Assembly: GCA_010093685.1 (NCBI GenBank) | Contig: MU006218.1 | Span: forward strand, 1,676,933 to 1,740,932 | Direction of reading: 5' to 3' | Origin: Ophiobolus disseminans | Taxonomy: Eukaryota > Ascomycota > Dothideomycetes > Pleosporales > Phaeosphaeriaceae | Length of the DNA: 64,000 bases | Shown: one piece after another, positions 23,029 through 35,125 of the stretch | Layout of the letters: each line of letters starts with the position of its first letter | Position numbering within the stretch: the stretch's first letter is position 1 | The notes under the pieces: model-generated | Told to the model about the DNA's origin: nothing | Databases searched by the model: none | The model's input: the letters and a program-made list of their open reading frames with translations, nothing else | Translations under genes and position numbers: made by a program

Positions 23029-24830
23029 ATGAGTCCCCATTTCAAGCGTCCCAACCAGACCAGCGTGGTCGAGGCACAGGAAGCTGCGCCTGAGCTTCCA
23101 CCGGTGTCATGGACCAAGTCGCCCAACATGCGCAAGCTTTACTTTTACTGCATCGTTCTTTGCATCTGCTCGGCCACCACCGGTTACGATGGGTGAGTTC
23201 CAAGTCCGGCAAACGAAGAAGGTCTACTTGACTGACTGTGCGAAGATCTCTCATGAACACTTCCCAGCTCCTCAAGTCCTGGCAGGTGACGATGGGTCAC
23301 CCTTCCGAGGACACGTTGGGTCGTCTCAGCGCCATGTACTCGATCGGTTCCATCGTTTCTCTCCCAATTGTACCTTGGCTCAGCGATAAATTTGGGCGCA
23401 AAACACCCATTACTGTTGGTTGCGTTGTTATGGTCATTGCCGCTGCCGTTCAGGCCGCCTCCATGAGCCGCCCACAATATGAGGGCGCCCGTTTCTTCAT
23501 GGGTTTCGGCAACTCCATGGCTCAACTCTCCTGCCCTATGCTTATCACCGAAATCGCGCATCCTCAGCATCGTGCAAGGATTACTACTATCTACAACTGC
23601 TTGTGGAATCTCGGTGCCCTGATCTGTGGTTGGTTGGCTTTTGGCACACAGCACATCCCCAGCACCTGGTCCTGGAGAATCCCGACCCTCATCCAGGGTA
23701 TATTCTCCGTCATCCAGCTCACATTCATTTGGTGGATTCCCGAGTAAGTTCTTCTCATATTTCTAGATATGTCTCGCAGTTTGCTAATTTTGACTTCTAG
23801 GTCCCCACGTTGGCTGTTGTCTAAGGACAGGAACGACGAGGCGCTCCGCATGCTCTCCCACTACCACGCCGACGGCAACGATAGCGACGCCACTGTCATG
23901 TTCGAGTATGCTGAAATGAAGGAGACTCTCCGCATAGAGTTCTTGCACCAGAAGACCTCCTCATACATGGATTTCATCAAGACCAAGGGCAACCGCAAGC
24001 GGCTGATAATCATCGTCTCCCTTGGCCTCTTCTCCCAGTGGTCTGGTAACGCCCTCATCAGCTACTACGCTGGAATCATCTACAAAGGTGCCGGTATCAC
24101 TGGCCAGACTGAACAGCTAGGTTTGGACGCTGGAAACAAGGTCCTATCTCTCTTCGTCTCCATCTCATGCGCTTTGTTGGTCGACCGCGTTGGTCGACGC
24201 CCGCTTTTTCTCGCTGCGTAAGTGCGCCCATCCACCCCATTCAACAAATCGACTCACAGTTATTAGCACCGCCGGTATGCTTCTATTCCTGATCCTCGCC
24301 ACTATCACTGGTCAGCAATATGCCAAGAAGGGTACCCTTGGCATTGGATACGTCAACATTGTATTTGTCTGGCTGCACGGTGTCTCTTACTCTCTGGCCT
24401 GGTCTGGCCTCCTGGTTGCCTACACCGTCGAGATTCTGCCCTACAAGCTCCGCGCAAAGGGTGTGTTCATCATGAATCTTTCGGTTCAAGTCGCCCTCAC
24501 AATCAACAACTACGTGAACCCCATCCCCATCTCCGAGGGTGGCGGCTGGTTCGGCCAGAACTGGAAGCTGTTTGCATGCTATGCCGGCTGGGTTCTTCTC
24601 GAGTTGGTCTGGGTTTACTACTTCTACGTCGAGACTCGGTATGTCACTTTACGTCCTCACCAATTTGATATGAAGCTGATTTTCTTTCTAGTGGCCCTAC
24701 GCTCGAAGAGATTGCCCGCATCTTTGACGGCGACAACGCAGAGGTTGCTGATATTGACATCGATGGCAAAGGCTTATCCAACCGCAATGGCAGCATCAAG
24801 GAGGCTCACGAGCATGTGGAGAAGTCTTAG
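23029..24830 (+). CDS. MFS sugar transporter, five exons
   Basis: Exons: 23029-23192, 23246-23743, 23801-24217, 24267-24638, 24692-24830; 529 residues; introns 49-57 nt with GT..AG ends. It is a plasma-membrane permease of the fungal sugar/H+ symporter family, lactose-permease-like in sequence. Visible signatures are TTGYDGSLMN in helix 1, SDKFGRK after helix 2, RFFMGFGN, PESPRWLLSK near residue 220 at the second exon join, VDRVGRRPLF near 355 and the VETRGPTLEEIARIFDG tail. The length and twelve-helix pattern fit the family. The start follows tgcccgca and precedes a usual short cytosolic N-terminus. A decayed relative lies 1.2 kb upstream. CreA-like sites upstream suggest glucose repression. 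The substrate cannot be read from sequence. Confidence 0.9.
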
Positions 24831-25984
24831 GCGAGTCTGCTACCACTCACATTGGAAGTCATCACATTTGTAGCTCTTTGAGTTCACCCCATACAATGTA
24901 CAGTATATACATGACCATCTTGGTTTTAATTTAGGAGAATGTTGCATACTAGCAACGTGAAGCCCATCAAAATATACTTCACTCGTAACCAATCTTCACG
25001 AAAGACTCGTATATGAACCTGATGTCCAAAGTTTTCTCAGCGCTCACCTCTAATCCCTGGAAGATCTGGGTTCTGCAGGATTTAGAGCCGCCGCACGAGC
25101 TCGGGGCTTTCGGCTTCGAAGTTGTCAATCGAAATCCCTTCATCGATATCAAACCCAATGGCCGCGTTTCGGGTATACTTGCGTTCGATTTCTTCTAGAG
25201 AGCGGCGCCATTGTTCAGTACCTCATTGCCCGGTACAACAGCCACAAAATGAGCCAGGAAGCCTTGATAGAGAGCAAACCCTGCAATCAGGAGTTAGTGT
25301 TCCAAATCAGCGCTTAGGGTCCGTACCTAGGTACTTTAGACAAGCAGTATAGTTCTCTGTGCTGCATCCGGAGAATTTCCCGTTTGCTATTAACCGCTAA
25401 AATAAGAGGTCCCGTAGACAAGCTGAATGTGAGGCAGAATGATGACTTCGTACCTACTTTTTTACAGATTGCTGAGCTCAAGCGTATCGTGGGTGTGCTG
25501 CCCAGGTGGAATTGTCGCTGCAGGGAAGGGAGTGGTTGATGGCTCCCCAATGTCAAGGCATGGCACGAGCGGACGACTCGTCAGATTTTGTGGAGTACGG
25601 TTAGAAGAAGAGGGACGAGTTGATAGATGAACATAGCTTGCAGCATTACAGGTTTCGAGGAGTACCATAAGCTTATCGAGCAGATATATGCTTAGGTCGA
25701 GGCTTAGGTGCGATCACACAGGTAAATATCATCGGCCATGTTGCGTACCATGTCTGCGTCTGACGAGATAGTCCGGCAAATTAGTTCTTAGAACGCGGCC
25801 TGCAAATCCAGACCACCCGATGCTGAAACACCCCGGAATAGCAGTAAATCAAGATCGATTACATAACATCACCATGAGGACACTTGTCAACTGGTTGTAG
25901 AGCCAAAGACACTTGACAATGGTAGTGACCGTCGTAAATTTGTATTCTCAGTCTCCTTCTCACACCAGCACATGGAACAACAAG
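24831..25984. other. Intergenic, 3' side of MFS gene and of nop12
   Basis: It holds the two converging 3' ends and the possible coding relic listed separately at 25070-25290. The rest shows no recognisable gene. Confidence 0.5.
25070..25290 (-). pseudogene. Possible C-terminal coding relic, unknown family
   Basis: On the minus strand the frame EEIERKYTRNAAIGFDID followed by EGISIDNFEAESPELVRRL and a stop has a protein-like composition. Upstream the reading shifts frame (FLAHFVAVVPGNEVL lies in another frame). It may be the frameshifted end of a lost gene. I do not recognise the family. Confidence 0.3.
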
Positions 25985-27645
25985 CTACTTCTTCCCGCTC
26001 TTCTTCCAAGCTGAACTCCTGTTAGCGCGTCCATTGGGCCCCTTCTTCTTGCCACCACTGCCCTTGAACTTGAGTCCGCTCTTGCCCTGGCCCTCCTTTG
26101 CGCGGTGACCTTCGAACACGAGACCCTCTCTCGACTGTGCCTTGGCAACCTTGCCCAACATCGATCTCGCACGACCTTGCATTGACTTCTGCTCGTCGCT
26201 CATCTTGGCGACGTAACCGGCCCTGTTGCTTCCAGTGGCTCTTCTGTCTGTGGTAGGGAGTGCTACTCGTGGCTTGTCCTTCTTCATCTTCTTCTCTGCT
26301 CTGCAGCGCGTGACGCGAAGCTTGCGAGGAAGCATGGGTGGGTACTTCTGGTCGTTGTACTGAAGCGCCGCCTCGACACCGTTCTCGTCGTAGTACTGTA
26401 CGTATGCGAAGCCCTTGCCGACTCGTGTTTTTGCATCACGGACTACGCGGACGCTCTCGATCTTACCTGCCTTGGCGAAATAGGTCCAGAGACCCTCTTC
26501 GATGTCTGACGCAGGCTTATTTTTCTTTTTGGCCTCACCCTCGGCGACGGGTGCTTGTGACTCATCGTCGACGAAGGGGAGATTGCCGACGAATACGCAG
26601 CGGCGGTTGTCAATCTTGGCCGGATGCGCCACGGAGTCGACGTGGAGGTGTCGCTTCAATAGTACGCTACCATTGAGTCTCTTGACTGCCTCTCGCGCTG
26701 CAACTTTTGTGGTATAGACAGCGTATGCGTTTGTGCTTCGGGTGGTCGAGTCCATAATCTCCTTCTTGGCGAATGCTGCACGCTTGGGAAGGCTATTGTC
26801 GAAGGCGGTCGAGCGGAAACGGATCGACTCGACCTTGTGCGGTGGCTTGTTGTCCGCCAGATCTTCGACGAATGATTCGAGGTGTTTCTTGAGGGCCTTC
26901 TCGGCCGACTTTGAGTTTATGCATTCCGTGGAGACATTGCTCAAGAAGACGGTGCGGCTGGCTTTCTCAACTTCTTCGGCGGACTTGTCATTGGTCTCAG
27001 CTAACGACTCGTGCTTGGGAATCGTGAAGTCTTCGGGTGCTGCTGCTTTGTCGGAGGCCTCATCATCCTCGTCGGACTCGGCCTGCGCCTTTTCCATCTT
27101 GCGCTTCTTCTGCCTCTGCTCCTCTTCCTTGATCTCTTCGCGAGCGAGCTTCCGCATGTACGTGTCCTCGACCTCCTCCTTGTCGCCGCGCTTGCGCTTC
27201 TTGGTAGGCTTTTCTTGCGCGCCGTTCAGGACGGATTCTCTCAGGTTGGCAAGGACGGCCTCGTTCTCGGAGGACTGCTCGGCGTCAGAAGCCTCGTTCT
27301 CAGAAGAATTATCCGACGAGGCTTCCTCTGCTGCATCATCTCCGCTAGCATCGTCGTCGCTCTCATCACCCTCGTCCTCCAATTCGCTCAGTTCTTCGTC
27401 ATTTGAGGTCTCCTTCTGTACGCGGTCCTGGTAACGTGACTTTGGGGGGGCTTGCACTGGCCCCGCCTGATCCAGACGTTAGCAAATCTGTCCTGGGATA
27501 GTTGCTCGAACGATGCACGTACGCTGCTCGCAAACAGAGAGGCAAGCGTAGGGTCAAACGCCTTCTTGTCGACTTTGATAAATGCCTTGTCGCTCGTCTC
27601 CCGCGACTCCGTTTTCGCGGTGCGTTTGTCCTTTGATTTGGCCAT
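25985..27645 (-). CDS. NOP12: Nucleolar RNA-binding protein Nop12
   Basis: Exons on the minus strand: 27645-27523 and 27466-25985, with a 56-nt intron (GTACGT donor, TTGCTAAC branch, CAG acceptor); 534 residues. Nop12 binds pre-rRNA and is needed for pre-25S rRNA processing and 60S ribosome assembly in yeast. The N-terminus has DPTLASLFASSAGPV followed by PPKSRY, a hallmark of the family. A long acidic Glu/Asp/Ser tract and Lys-rich segment (about 65-180) follow, then RRM1 (about 212-320, TVFLSNVS) and RRM2 (about 330-430, RRCVFVGNLPF and GKGFAYVQY). The basic, Gly/Lys-rich C-terminus (KFKGSGGKKKGP) fits nucleolar targeting. It is divergent from the Dep1-like gene, sharing a 453-bp intergenic promoter. 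Family and orientation are clear. Confidence 0.93.
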
Positions 27646-28098
27646 TGCGACAATCGAGTGTTGTGCGGATGTGTTTGTCGGAAAAGTTTAGATGGAGCCA
27701 GGACGCCTTACTGCATTAGGCGGGCAGAATGGCAGGCCGCGGGCGGTGAGGCGGCCACGGCGATGAGCGTGATTGAATGCAAGCCGTGGTTCGGTCACGG
27801 TCACGGTCACTACTGATTCGCAGGGTTCACCACCGCGCAGCGCACTTCCCACGAGTTCCAGCACACCTATGCTTCACACATCCCATCGTTTGCACCCACA
27901 ATCCCACCTCTCCTCTGCAGCTATCGCCGGGTCACTCCTGCCCGTCTTCTCCTCATACCCACCTCGGCGCCCACGACCTCCCCGGCGTCCTTCACCCCCC
28001 ACAGCAGCGCTGCAGTGTCGCAGGCCTCATACACACGCTCCGCACCCCCTACACGCACATTGGACACGAGTTGACCGGCTCTACCGCCTGGGCGCACT
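27646..28098. promoter_or_regulatory. Shared divergent promoter of nop12 and the Dep1-like gene
   Basis: The 453-bp interval between the two start codons includes three tandem tcacgg hexamers (about 27794-27811). The Dep1 side is very C-rich (27890-28060). No TATA box was seen. Confidence 0.5.
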
Positions 28099-30461
28099 AT
28101 GAGCGCGCACTACCAGGCCACGAGGAGCACATCGCGAGCGGCCCCCGACGCCCGCAACCACACTGCACAGGCGGACGGTACGTCATACGTTCTCACACAC
28201 GTCCATTCGTCTGGCTGTACATGGGACGTCCTCGTTTCCGAGACTGATTTCACTTCCATGTAGGCGCAGCTCCGACGCTGAGCAGCGAACAAGCCGACTC
28301 CACCGCCGCAACCGCCGCCGCCTACCAGCCCGTCCCTGCGCAACTGCAAGCGCCGACCATTGAAGAAGCTGTGATGCTGTCTGCGCTATCCGCACCGAGC
28401 ATAGTCATGGGGGAGGCGCCACCGGTCGAGGCGGTTCCCGGTGGCTTCGACGACCTCGCCGACAACGGATCCAGCAGCTTGAGCGAGCTCGGAGACGCGT
28501 CGGATGACCAGTCTGAGCCCACGCCGCGGCTTGCAACAGCTCTGGACATGGACGACGAGGACTCAGAGGCCGAAACAGAGCGGCTGGAAAACACGCCTCG
28601 CAAGCTGGGGCGCACGGCCACGGATACGTCATTGTCGGAAGCGCTGTACACAAGAACTCCAAGCAAGCTCATGCATTCGAGGACAGTGGAGCCGGAGGAC
28701 CTGGCCCCGCCAACACCGTCAGTTGTCGCCGACGATGCAAATCTGGACGAGACGCTCGAAGCCGACAACCCGCTACGCTCTCTATCGCTTGTCGCGGCCT
28801 CGGAGGCGGCGACGCTGGAGTACGCAGGCAAGAAGAGGAAACGAACAAGCGCTGAAGGTACCCCGGCCGATGAGCCAACCGAGGACGAGCCTGCGCGAAA
28901 GCGAAGCGGGACCGCCAACATCTTCGCTGTCAATGGCTCACCCACAATCGTCGCTGATCGCTCTGAGCAGGTAGACGTGGACGAGGAGCTTGAAGTCGCC
29001 GAAGACCGCCTATCACAGCTTGCGCACGAGGAGCTGGATCTGGAGGAGAGGCAGGCCAGCATCGCAGCAGAAACTGTCAGTGAGCTGGCAACTGTCGCGA
29101 AGCTCACAAAGCCACGCAAGGGCGGCAGGCGGGGCAAGCGGAAAGCAGAGGACTCGGCCTATGCCTTCAACGACCACTTGGCGGGCGAGGCACCTGACGC
29201 GGAAGGAGAAGACGAACACGATGAAGAGCACAGTGCCGCTCTGGACGAAGAAGTCGCAAAGAAGAAGAACGCCATTGACGAGCTTGCGAAGATCGAGAAG
29301 AAGTTCAAACTCTTCCGCGAGAAGTAAGTGGAGCGACTGCATGGACACGAGACTGTCACTGACTGCTTGCAGACTATGCGACGAGCAAATTGCGCAACAC
29401 GAACGGGAGCTCGAATTGCTCAAGCAGCCGACTTGCACACACCCAGAGTATCTTGCCATGATCAAATGCATAGACGAGCGACGGGCAAGCAAGATGGCGT
29501 ACGAGACAATGCTACTGGGCTATAAGCAGAAAAACCTTGACATCATAACCGCAGCAGAGCGGCATCAGATGCACAGCCAGTATTTTCAGACTGTCCGCCA
29601 CGTGCGAGAGGAGATTCTCGAGGAGTGCAATCAACGCGTTTTCGAGCTCCAAAGAGGGAGACGAGCGCTGGGCTGCGACGAGACGCAGTACATGATACGG
29701 CTTCCTGAGAAGCGATCTGATCAGATCAGGCACCAGACCGCATACAACCTCGAAGTCTCCATCTTATCTGGGGTGGCCAAGTATGTCGGCTTCCCAGCAG
29801 CCCCAGACATCAGCGCTGCGCGTCCTGGAGACATTGATGATGATCTGCGAGCAATGAAGGTAAGTTGATGAATGCACCTGCTACAGAGTTGGCAGCTGAT
29901 ACGACGTTGCAGATCGCAACGCGTCCTGCGCCTCCACCATCGTTCCGCACGTACAACAGGACGACGACAGCAGATGAAGCCGCTGCCGAGGAGCAGTTTC
30001 TTGAGAGCACACCGTGGGCGAACCCAAGGCACCCCTCTCACCAAGAAGCTCGCTACGGACCAGGACCATCGCGTGTTCCGAGCTACCAGACACCAGCAGG
30101 ACAACGTCGAGTCGTTGATCTCACCGCCCCTAATGGTTCAGCTTCAACGATTGAGGCGCACTCGAATCCTCCGTCATCCAACGCTCACAACACGAATGGC
30201 CGGATCGGAGAATCAGAGTCACCCGTTCTTCAGATGAAGAGACATCCAACAGAACAATACGCAATGATGTCGAGCCCTGCAGCACAACAACTTGAGACAC
30301 CGCCGGATGACCAACGTTGGGGCCCTAGACCCATGAACCAAGGCCCTCCCGTTCCTTCCGGCCCACCAGGTGCAGGTCGTCCAGATGCGGCACGTGTTCC
30401 CATGACGCAACGTAATGGCCTAGGTGCAGTCAGCGTTGGTAATGGTCTTTTCGGCCGGTGA
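28099..30461 (+). CDS. DEP1: Dep1/Sds3-like subunit of the Rpd3L histone deacetylase complex
   Basis: Exons: 28099-28177, 28264-29323, 29373-29859, 29913-30461; 724 residues. The first exon is inferred from an ATG, a GTACGT donor and a TAG acceptor that keep the frame. Dep1 and Sds3 proteins scaffold the Sin3-Rpd3L deacetylase in the nucleus. The Sds3-like domain spans about residues 360-540: AIDELAKIEKKFKLFREK joined to LCDEQIAQHERELELL and THPEYLAMIKCIDERRASK. The N-terminal half is acidic and disordered with basic patches (KKRKRTS, GGRRGKRK), and the C-terminus is Pro-rich. The choice of Dep1 over Sds3 rests on the long acidic N-terminus. Confidence 0.85.
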
Positions 30462-31316
30462 CACTATCCCACATCTGTTTTGCTGTTGTACGACTCATGT
30501 TAAGCCGGCGTCATCTGGAATTTTTGCTACGCATTTACAATGGGTATTTGCACCGCATGGTAAAGCACTCGATGGATACTTTTTGGGGGTGATCACCGCT
30601 TTGCCACGCCTCAATCAGAGCATGTAACATAATGAGGCTCTCTTCTTGGTTCTTTGTACCTATTTCGACAGCGATTGGACACGCTGTATTGATTCGGATG
30701 CCGGTGTGGTGGCTACGATACGATACCACTTGATTCAACAATCAAGACATTTATTTCTTCGACATGCTGTGATTGATCTGTGGAGTAGAAAGCAGCCCGT
30801 GGTGTGAAGAGGGCACTAAGCGCAGAATATGGTGATTCTGCCAATGCGCTGATATGTGCTTCAAAACATCGTCTCTCTATGCCAGCGTTGTCTCTCACTT
30901 CTACACGTCGCACAGGAAACAACAAAAGCTCATTATTTCATAACATGGTTACATGGGCCTAAGTCGGTGGTCTATGCGCTTCTCTTATGTGAACTTCGCC
31001 TCGCCGCACCTTCTTCGTACCCTCGAGCATGAACGCAAATCTATGGATCACCATGCCTAGCGGCTCGCTTCATGCAAGTCGTCCTATCATACTATAACCA
31101 TTGCCTTATGCGGGCCGAACCAACTAAGCACGGGCTGATGCGCATAATGAAGGATTTGGGAGATTGTTATACGATGTCGTAAGCTGATCGACGAACAAAC
31201 TATCACTTGCATTAGCTAAACTGTGCCGCTAGGTCATTGCTTTTTTTTATTGTCGAACCCTGATTGGTATTATTTGTTTTGGGAAGGTTGGTGGTTAGGG
31301 GTGTGAACGACTTACA
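30462..31316. other. Intergenic, no gene seen
   Basis: It holds the 3' side of the Dep1-like gene and short random frames only. Confidence 0.5.
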
Positions 31317-31500
31317 ATGTCGACAGACAATCTGATCAATGAGTTACCCGTGGACTGTTTGCTTCATGAGATATTTGCAGTCGTCTAAAGGTATTGTCCT
31401 GTTTGGCGTGCAACATAGTTCGCAAGGAGATGTACGGGTCCAAGACGCATGCCTCTCGTCTAAGTAGTGAAGCACTGAATCTATAAGCTCACGTTGGCCA
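31317..31500 (+). pseudogene. F-box protein relic
   Basis: An ATG opens a frame reading NLINELPVDCLLHEIFAVV and then a stop. One base later the frame resumes as LKVLSCLACNIVRKEMYG, the second half of an F-box-like motif (L-P-x-x-x-L-x-x-I-F, then CL..C..VRKEMYGS). Further frameshifts follow and no downstream repeats are recognisable. It is probably a dead, truncated fungal F-box gene. Confidence is limited by its shortness. Confidence 0.5.
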
Positions 31501-31808
31501 ATCTCGTACAGCAACTGAGGAGCTCAATTGTTGACGTTCGCAACTAGTACAAGCACAGTGTGGATTCTGCTTGACACATCTCGTACAAAATGTACTAGTT
31601 GTCATTCTTAATTGGGCCGAGAGGATGTTGGTAGACCTTCAGATACTTTTCTGAGTGGTGACAACGCTCACCACGGGCTTATTACCAAACAATGTACCAT
31701 GTCAATAATGGCGGACCCCTTCCAGTGCGGTAAGAGCATCTCGCCCGTCTTGAAGACAACAAGGCAGTGCTTGGCCAAATCAAAAGTGGTATGTGCTCCG
31801 CAAAGAAG

Positions 31809-31814
31809 TATAAA
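31809..31814 (+). promoter_or_regulatory. TATA box of the small secreted protein gene
   Basis: TATAAA in agaagtataaaggactcc, 130 bp before the start codon, is followed by a C/A-rich leader (cacactacttcttcaatca) typical of highly expressed fungal genes. Confidence 0.6.
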
Positions 31815-31943
31815 GGACTCCTTCGCCTCCACAGTATCATCGCACCAGTACACAGCACATCCACTACTCTACAGCTACCCCAACACACTACTTCTTCAAT
31901 CATACAGTCTTCATCTTCATAGCTCCAACCCACAATCTTCAAC

Positions 31944-32389
31944 ATGCAGTTCACCATCGCCACCCTCGTCACGCTCTTCGCGGCTGCTCTCAGCGCTCCC
32001 ACTGAGGTCACTGCCCGCAGCGACATCTCTGCTCGCCAGGCCAGCTTCACCGAGTTTGCTACGTACTCCGAGACGGGCTGTGCGCAGGGAAAGCGCATCG
32101 GAACTCAAGTTCTGACCACTACGACCCAGTGCCAGAACTTCAGCAGCGGCATTGCTGCTGGCAAGGTTGATATCGACATCCCGGCTGGATGCAGCAGTGA
32201 GTGAAGCCTTGGAGTCAAGTGAGGCACTTTTCTTGCTAACACATATGTTCAGTCCAGTTCTTTGTCGGCCAGGGCTGCTCGAGCACAAACTTCATCTTCG
32301 TGCCTAGGGACCAGAAGCCGCATAACTGCTTCGAGCTCGGCCCGGGAAAGAACATTGGCTCTGCGCTTGTGTCTGGAACCTGCTCTTAA
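31944..32389 (+). CDS. Small secreted cysteine-rich protein (candidate effector-like)
   Basis: Exons 31944-32196 and 32253-32389, with a 56-nt intron (branch TGCTAAC); 129 residues. The start has a clear signal peptide (MQFTIATLVTLFAAALSAPT) and possible pro-region sites (ITAR-type dibasic-free R at 25 and 31). The mature part has six cysteines (46, 63, 83, 93, 110, 128), an even number compatible with three disulfides, and no known domain. It ends GTCS. The upstream TATA box and leader suggest regulated, strong expression. Its role is unknown; secretion and size fit fungal secreted effectors or surface proteins, which is inference only. Confidence 0.82.
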
Positions 32390-35125
32390 GTTCGGTATCG
32401 AAAAGTCTCCATCCCATGTGGGGGACCCGGTATGGGTGGAGGATGGCTAGGTGGCTTGTAGCACGCTTTGAGACGGGACGCTATCTCAAGCAGTGCTACA
32501 GGCGAAGCAGAAATGTCTTGGTGTTTAGATTTTGGTTCACTAGGGGATGCTTTTGAGGTGGTTTGGTGCTGGACTCGAAGGGACTGCGTTGTCGATAGCT
32601 CTCGCTAGAAATTCATTACTTCGCGGGACTTTGCTGTCTTCATATCTTCGTTGCATGACTTGCTTCGGGGGTGGTACACTTTGTGAAGACGTTTACGCTC
32701 TAGCATCATTGGTGCGGCGCGAGATTCTATGTATGCTCTTGCACATGGTGCTTACGAGGAGTGATAACTTTGGCCGGTTGACAACTTTGGAGTCTTCATA
32801 GCAGCTCACGATTCGTACTGTGACACGCATCTAGAGAGCGAATACGCATTGTCATTTCGGTAAGGCAAGCATCTGTTGCAGAGCCTGACTTGCCGATGGG
32901 CCGCAGAAGTGGTGATGCATTGGGTAAGCGTTGACGCGTTCCTGCGTCAATCGGAAGGATGTGTTTGTTTCATGGTCTATAGGTCCCGACCGCGAAGGAG
33001 TGATTTGGAATACTGCTAGCAGTAGGCTCGTAGGAGACAAGGGAATGCTAAGAATAATAGGCGACAATGTACCGACAACCACCTGCAGTGTGAGGACGGG
33101 CGTATTTTAGTGGCTGCGAAGCGGGTACTTTGGCCCGGTGAACGTTGTTAGATGTGTTTCGACATCTGTATTTCAGATGAGATTGCTTTACCGAACATTT
33201 GACGGCGCTTAGGAGATGCAGAGACCATTCTCGCAGGGTATGTACTAAGAATAAGCACCAAGAAGTGTACTTGCATGGTTTGGACGTCCAATCTGGACAC
33301 TTTGCTCGATGGCCTGGCAGCGCAGGATCTCCGTTATCGACACTTGGTGAAGGTAGACGACATCCTTACCTTGTTTTTATCCCCAAGAATAAGCAAGCGT
33401 GTACCTGCAGCGGACCACATGTTCGTCAATGTCCACCACAATCAGCAGGATGCGGGTAGACATTAGTTGACAGGAGGTGTGTTGCCAGAAATAGTACCCG
33501 CGTGCCGTTGTACCTGCGTCTGATAGATGGGTTAGACGCAACGGGCCGCGCCAGTCTCGGCTGGTTCACCAAGTCATTCGTTAGCCGCGCAAGTCTGACG
33601 ACATGCATGCTATCCCTCGAGGTCGTCGGCAAGAAGAGGCTTCATTTAGAAATATCAACATCTTGGGATCACAAAAAAAGAAGGGTAGCCATCTGCTTGG
33701 GATAAACGTACCTCGCTTCTGCAGACAGAACGATCGCCGAGCGGCGTGGTTGGATATGCGAAATAAAGGCTCGCGACAACCACCAAGAACGAAAAGGTCC
33801 GGGTCGGGCGGCTACGCGGGTGAGATTATTCAATGAGATATGGGGAAACGGTAGACGAAGGACGCGTGACAGGACAGCTTGAAAATGTATAGAGGCCTCG
33901 AGCGAGTGGTGAGGGCGTGGGAACCACTCAGTTGGATGCGTCATCCATGCATCTCGGACAGGGTTCTATTTTTGGAACTAAAAATAGACCTGCAGGCTGC
34001 AGCCCTATCCCGACTTCAACGTTAGGTCATGGACTGGAAAGACAGAGAAGCTGCTGTTTGGCTGACTTGCGATTGCCCGCAGGAAGCTCGACGCGGTGCA
34101 GGATGCAGCGTGAAGTCGAAGTTCGCGTGGAACTCTCCGCTGCAAGCTGAAGGTGCTGCTTGTCACGACGAACAGACGGCAGGTGAGTCTCTGTTGGCGG
34201 ACGCAGCCGCGTTTGAACAGGGACAATCCTGTAAATTTGAGTGTAGCGGGAACATGAGTGATGGCTGAGTGTTTTGAGGTGTAGTGCAAACATGGCTCAG
34301 CGATGTTTGAAGTTGTACAGATGTACAGACCTGCAAACCATGACACGCCGACCACACTTCCGTTTCGCCAACGGAAACTTGCTGAAGCTAGCCTCGACAC
34401 GATTGCACTCCCAAACAAACCGGCCACTTAGTCTTCTCCTCACAGTCCCTCATCGTCGCTACCAGAGTCGTGGTTTTTCAAGGTTTGGCGATGCCGCATG
34501 GCAGATATAGTGGCTGCTGTCAGATATCCTGCTAATTGGGGGTCTTTTCCTGCAGGAACACGGACAGGATGCGAGGAAGTGTGCCCTTCAGCCGGGAGAA
34601 TGGCCAAACGGGGTGTTTCAATATGAATACTTGGGTGAGTTCGCGGTGGTGCTCTAACCCGGGTCGGCTAGCGCGGTAAAGACACTAAATTTAGGTACAT
34701 TTGGATTTTGCGGCATTTGGGGCCTGGCACGTTCTCTACCCAGTTAGGGTATCCGGCTGCCATTGGAGTAAGGTGTGTGCCCAGGTGGTAGGATGGCCAG
34801 GGCGCGCAGGACGCCAGCGATCATAGACGTGCCTACGTTGAAGCGTTCTTTTAATAGAAACTCTCGCTCAGAGCCTCAGACGTGCCTCGGACATCACAGA
34901 CATATAGCTGTCGGGCAGTCGAAGCATCGTCCACACAACGCGCCGACCTCTGCCGCTTCGTTGGTCTCCTGAGACAACCAGCGAGTGCGTGTCCTCTGTC
35001 ACGTATTAACGCCGATAGTGCCAAGTTCCTGTTCTTCGCTCCATCTCCACCCACATTGCCGGCTTGCACTGTCCACACGCCGTCGACGTCTAATGCGCAT
35101 CGACGCCTGAGCCTTCACCGTCACC
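32390..35125. other. 2.7-kb gene-free interval upstream of the MADS gene
   Basis: Several short frames (for example 33199-33459 and 34005-34427) overlap each other on both strands and have no domain, start context or intron support. The last 250 bp, C-rich with ccatctccacccac, are likely the 5' leader of the MADS gene. Confidence 0.5.

Noticed and set aside
23184..23654. 156-codon minus-strand frame
   Set aside because: It lies opposite exons 1-2 of the MFS gene.
26733..27434. 233-codon plus-strand Ser-rich frame
   Set aside because: It is the antisense of the acidic region of Nop12.
31612..32115. 167-codon plus-strand frame over the secreted-protein promoter
   Set aside because: It crosses the TATA box and leader and overlaps the real gene in another phase.
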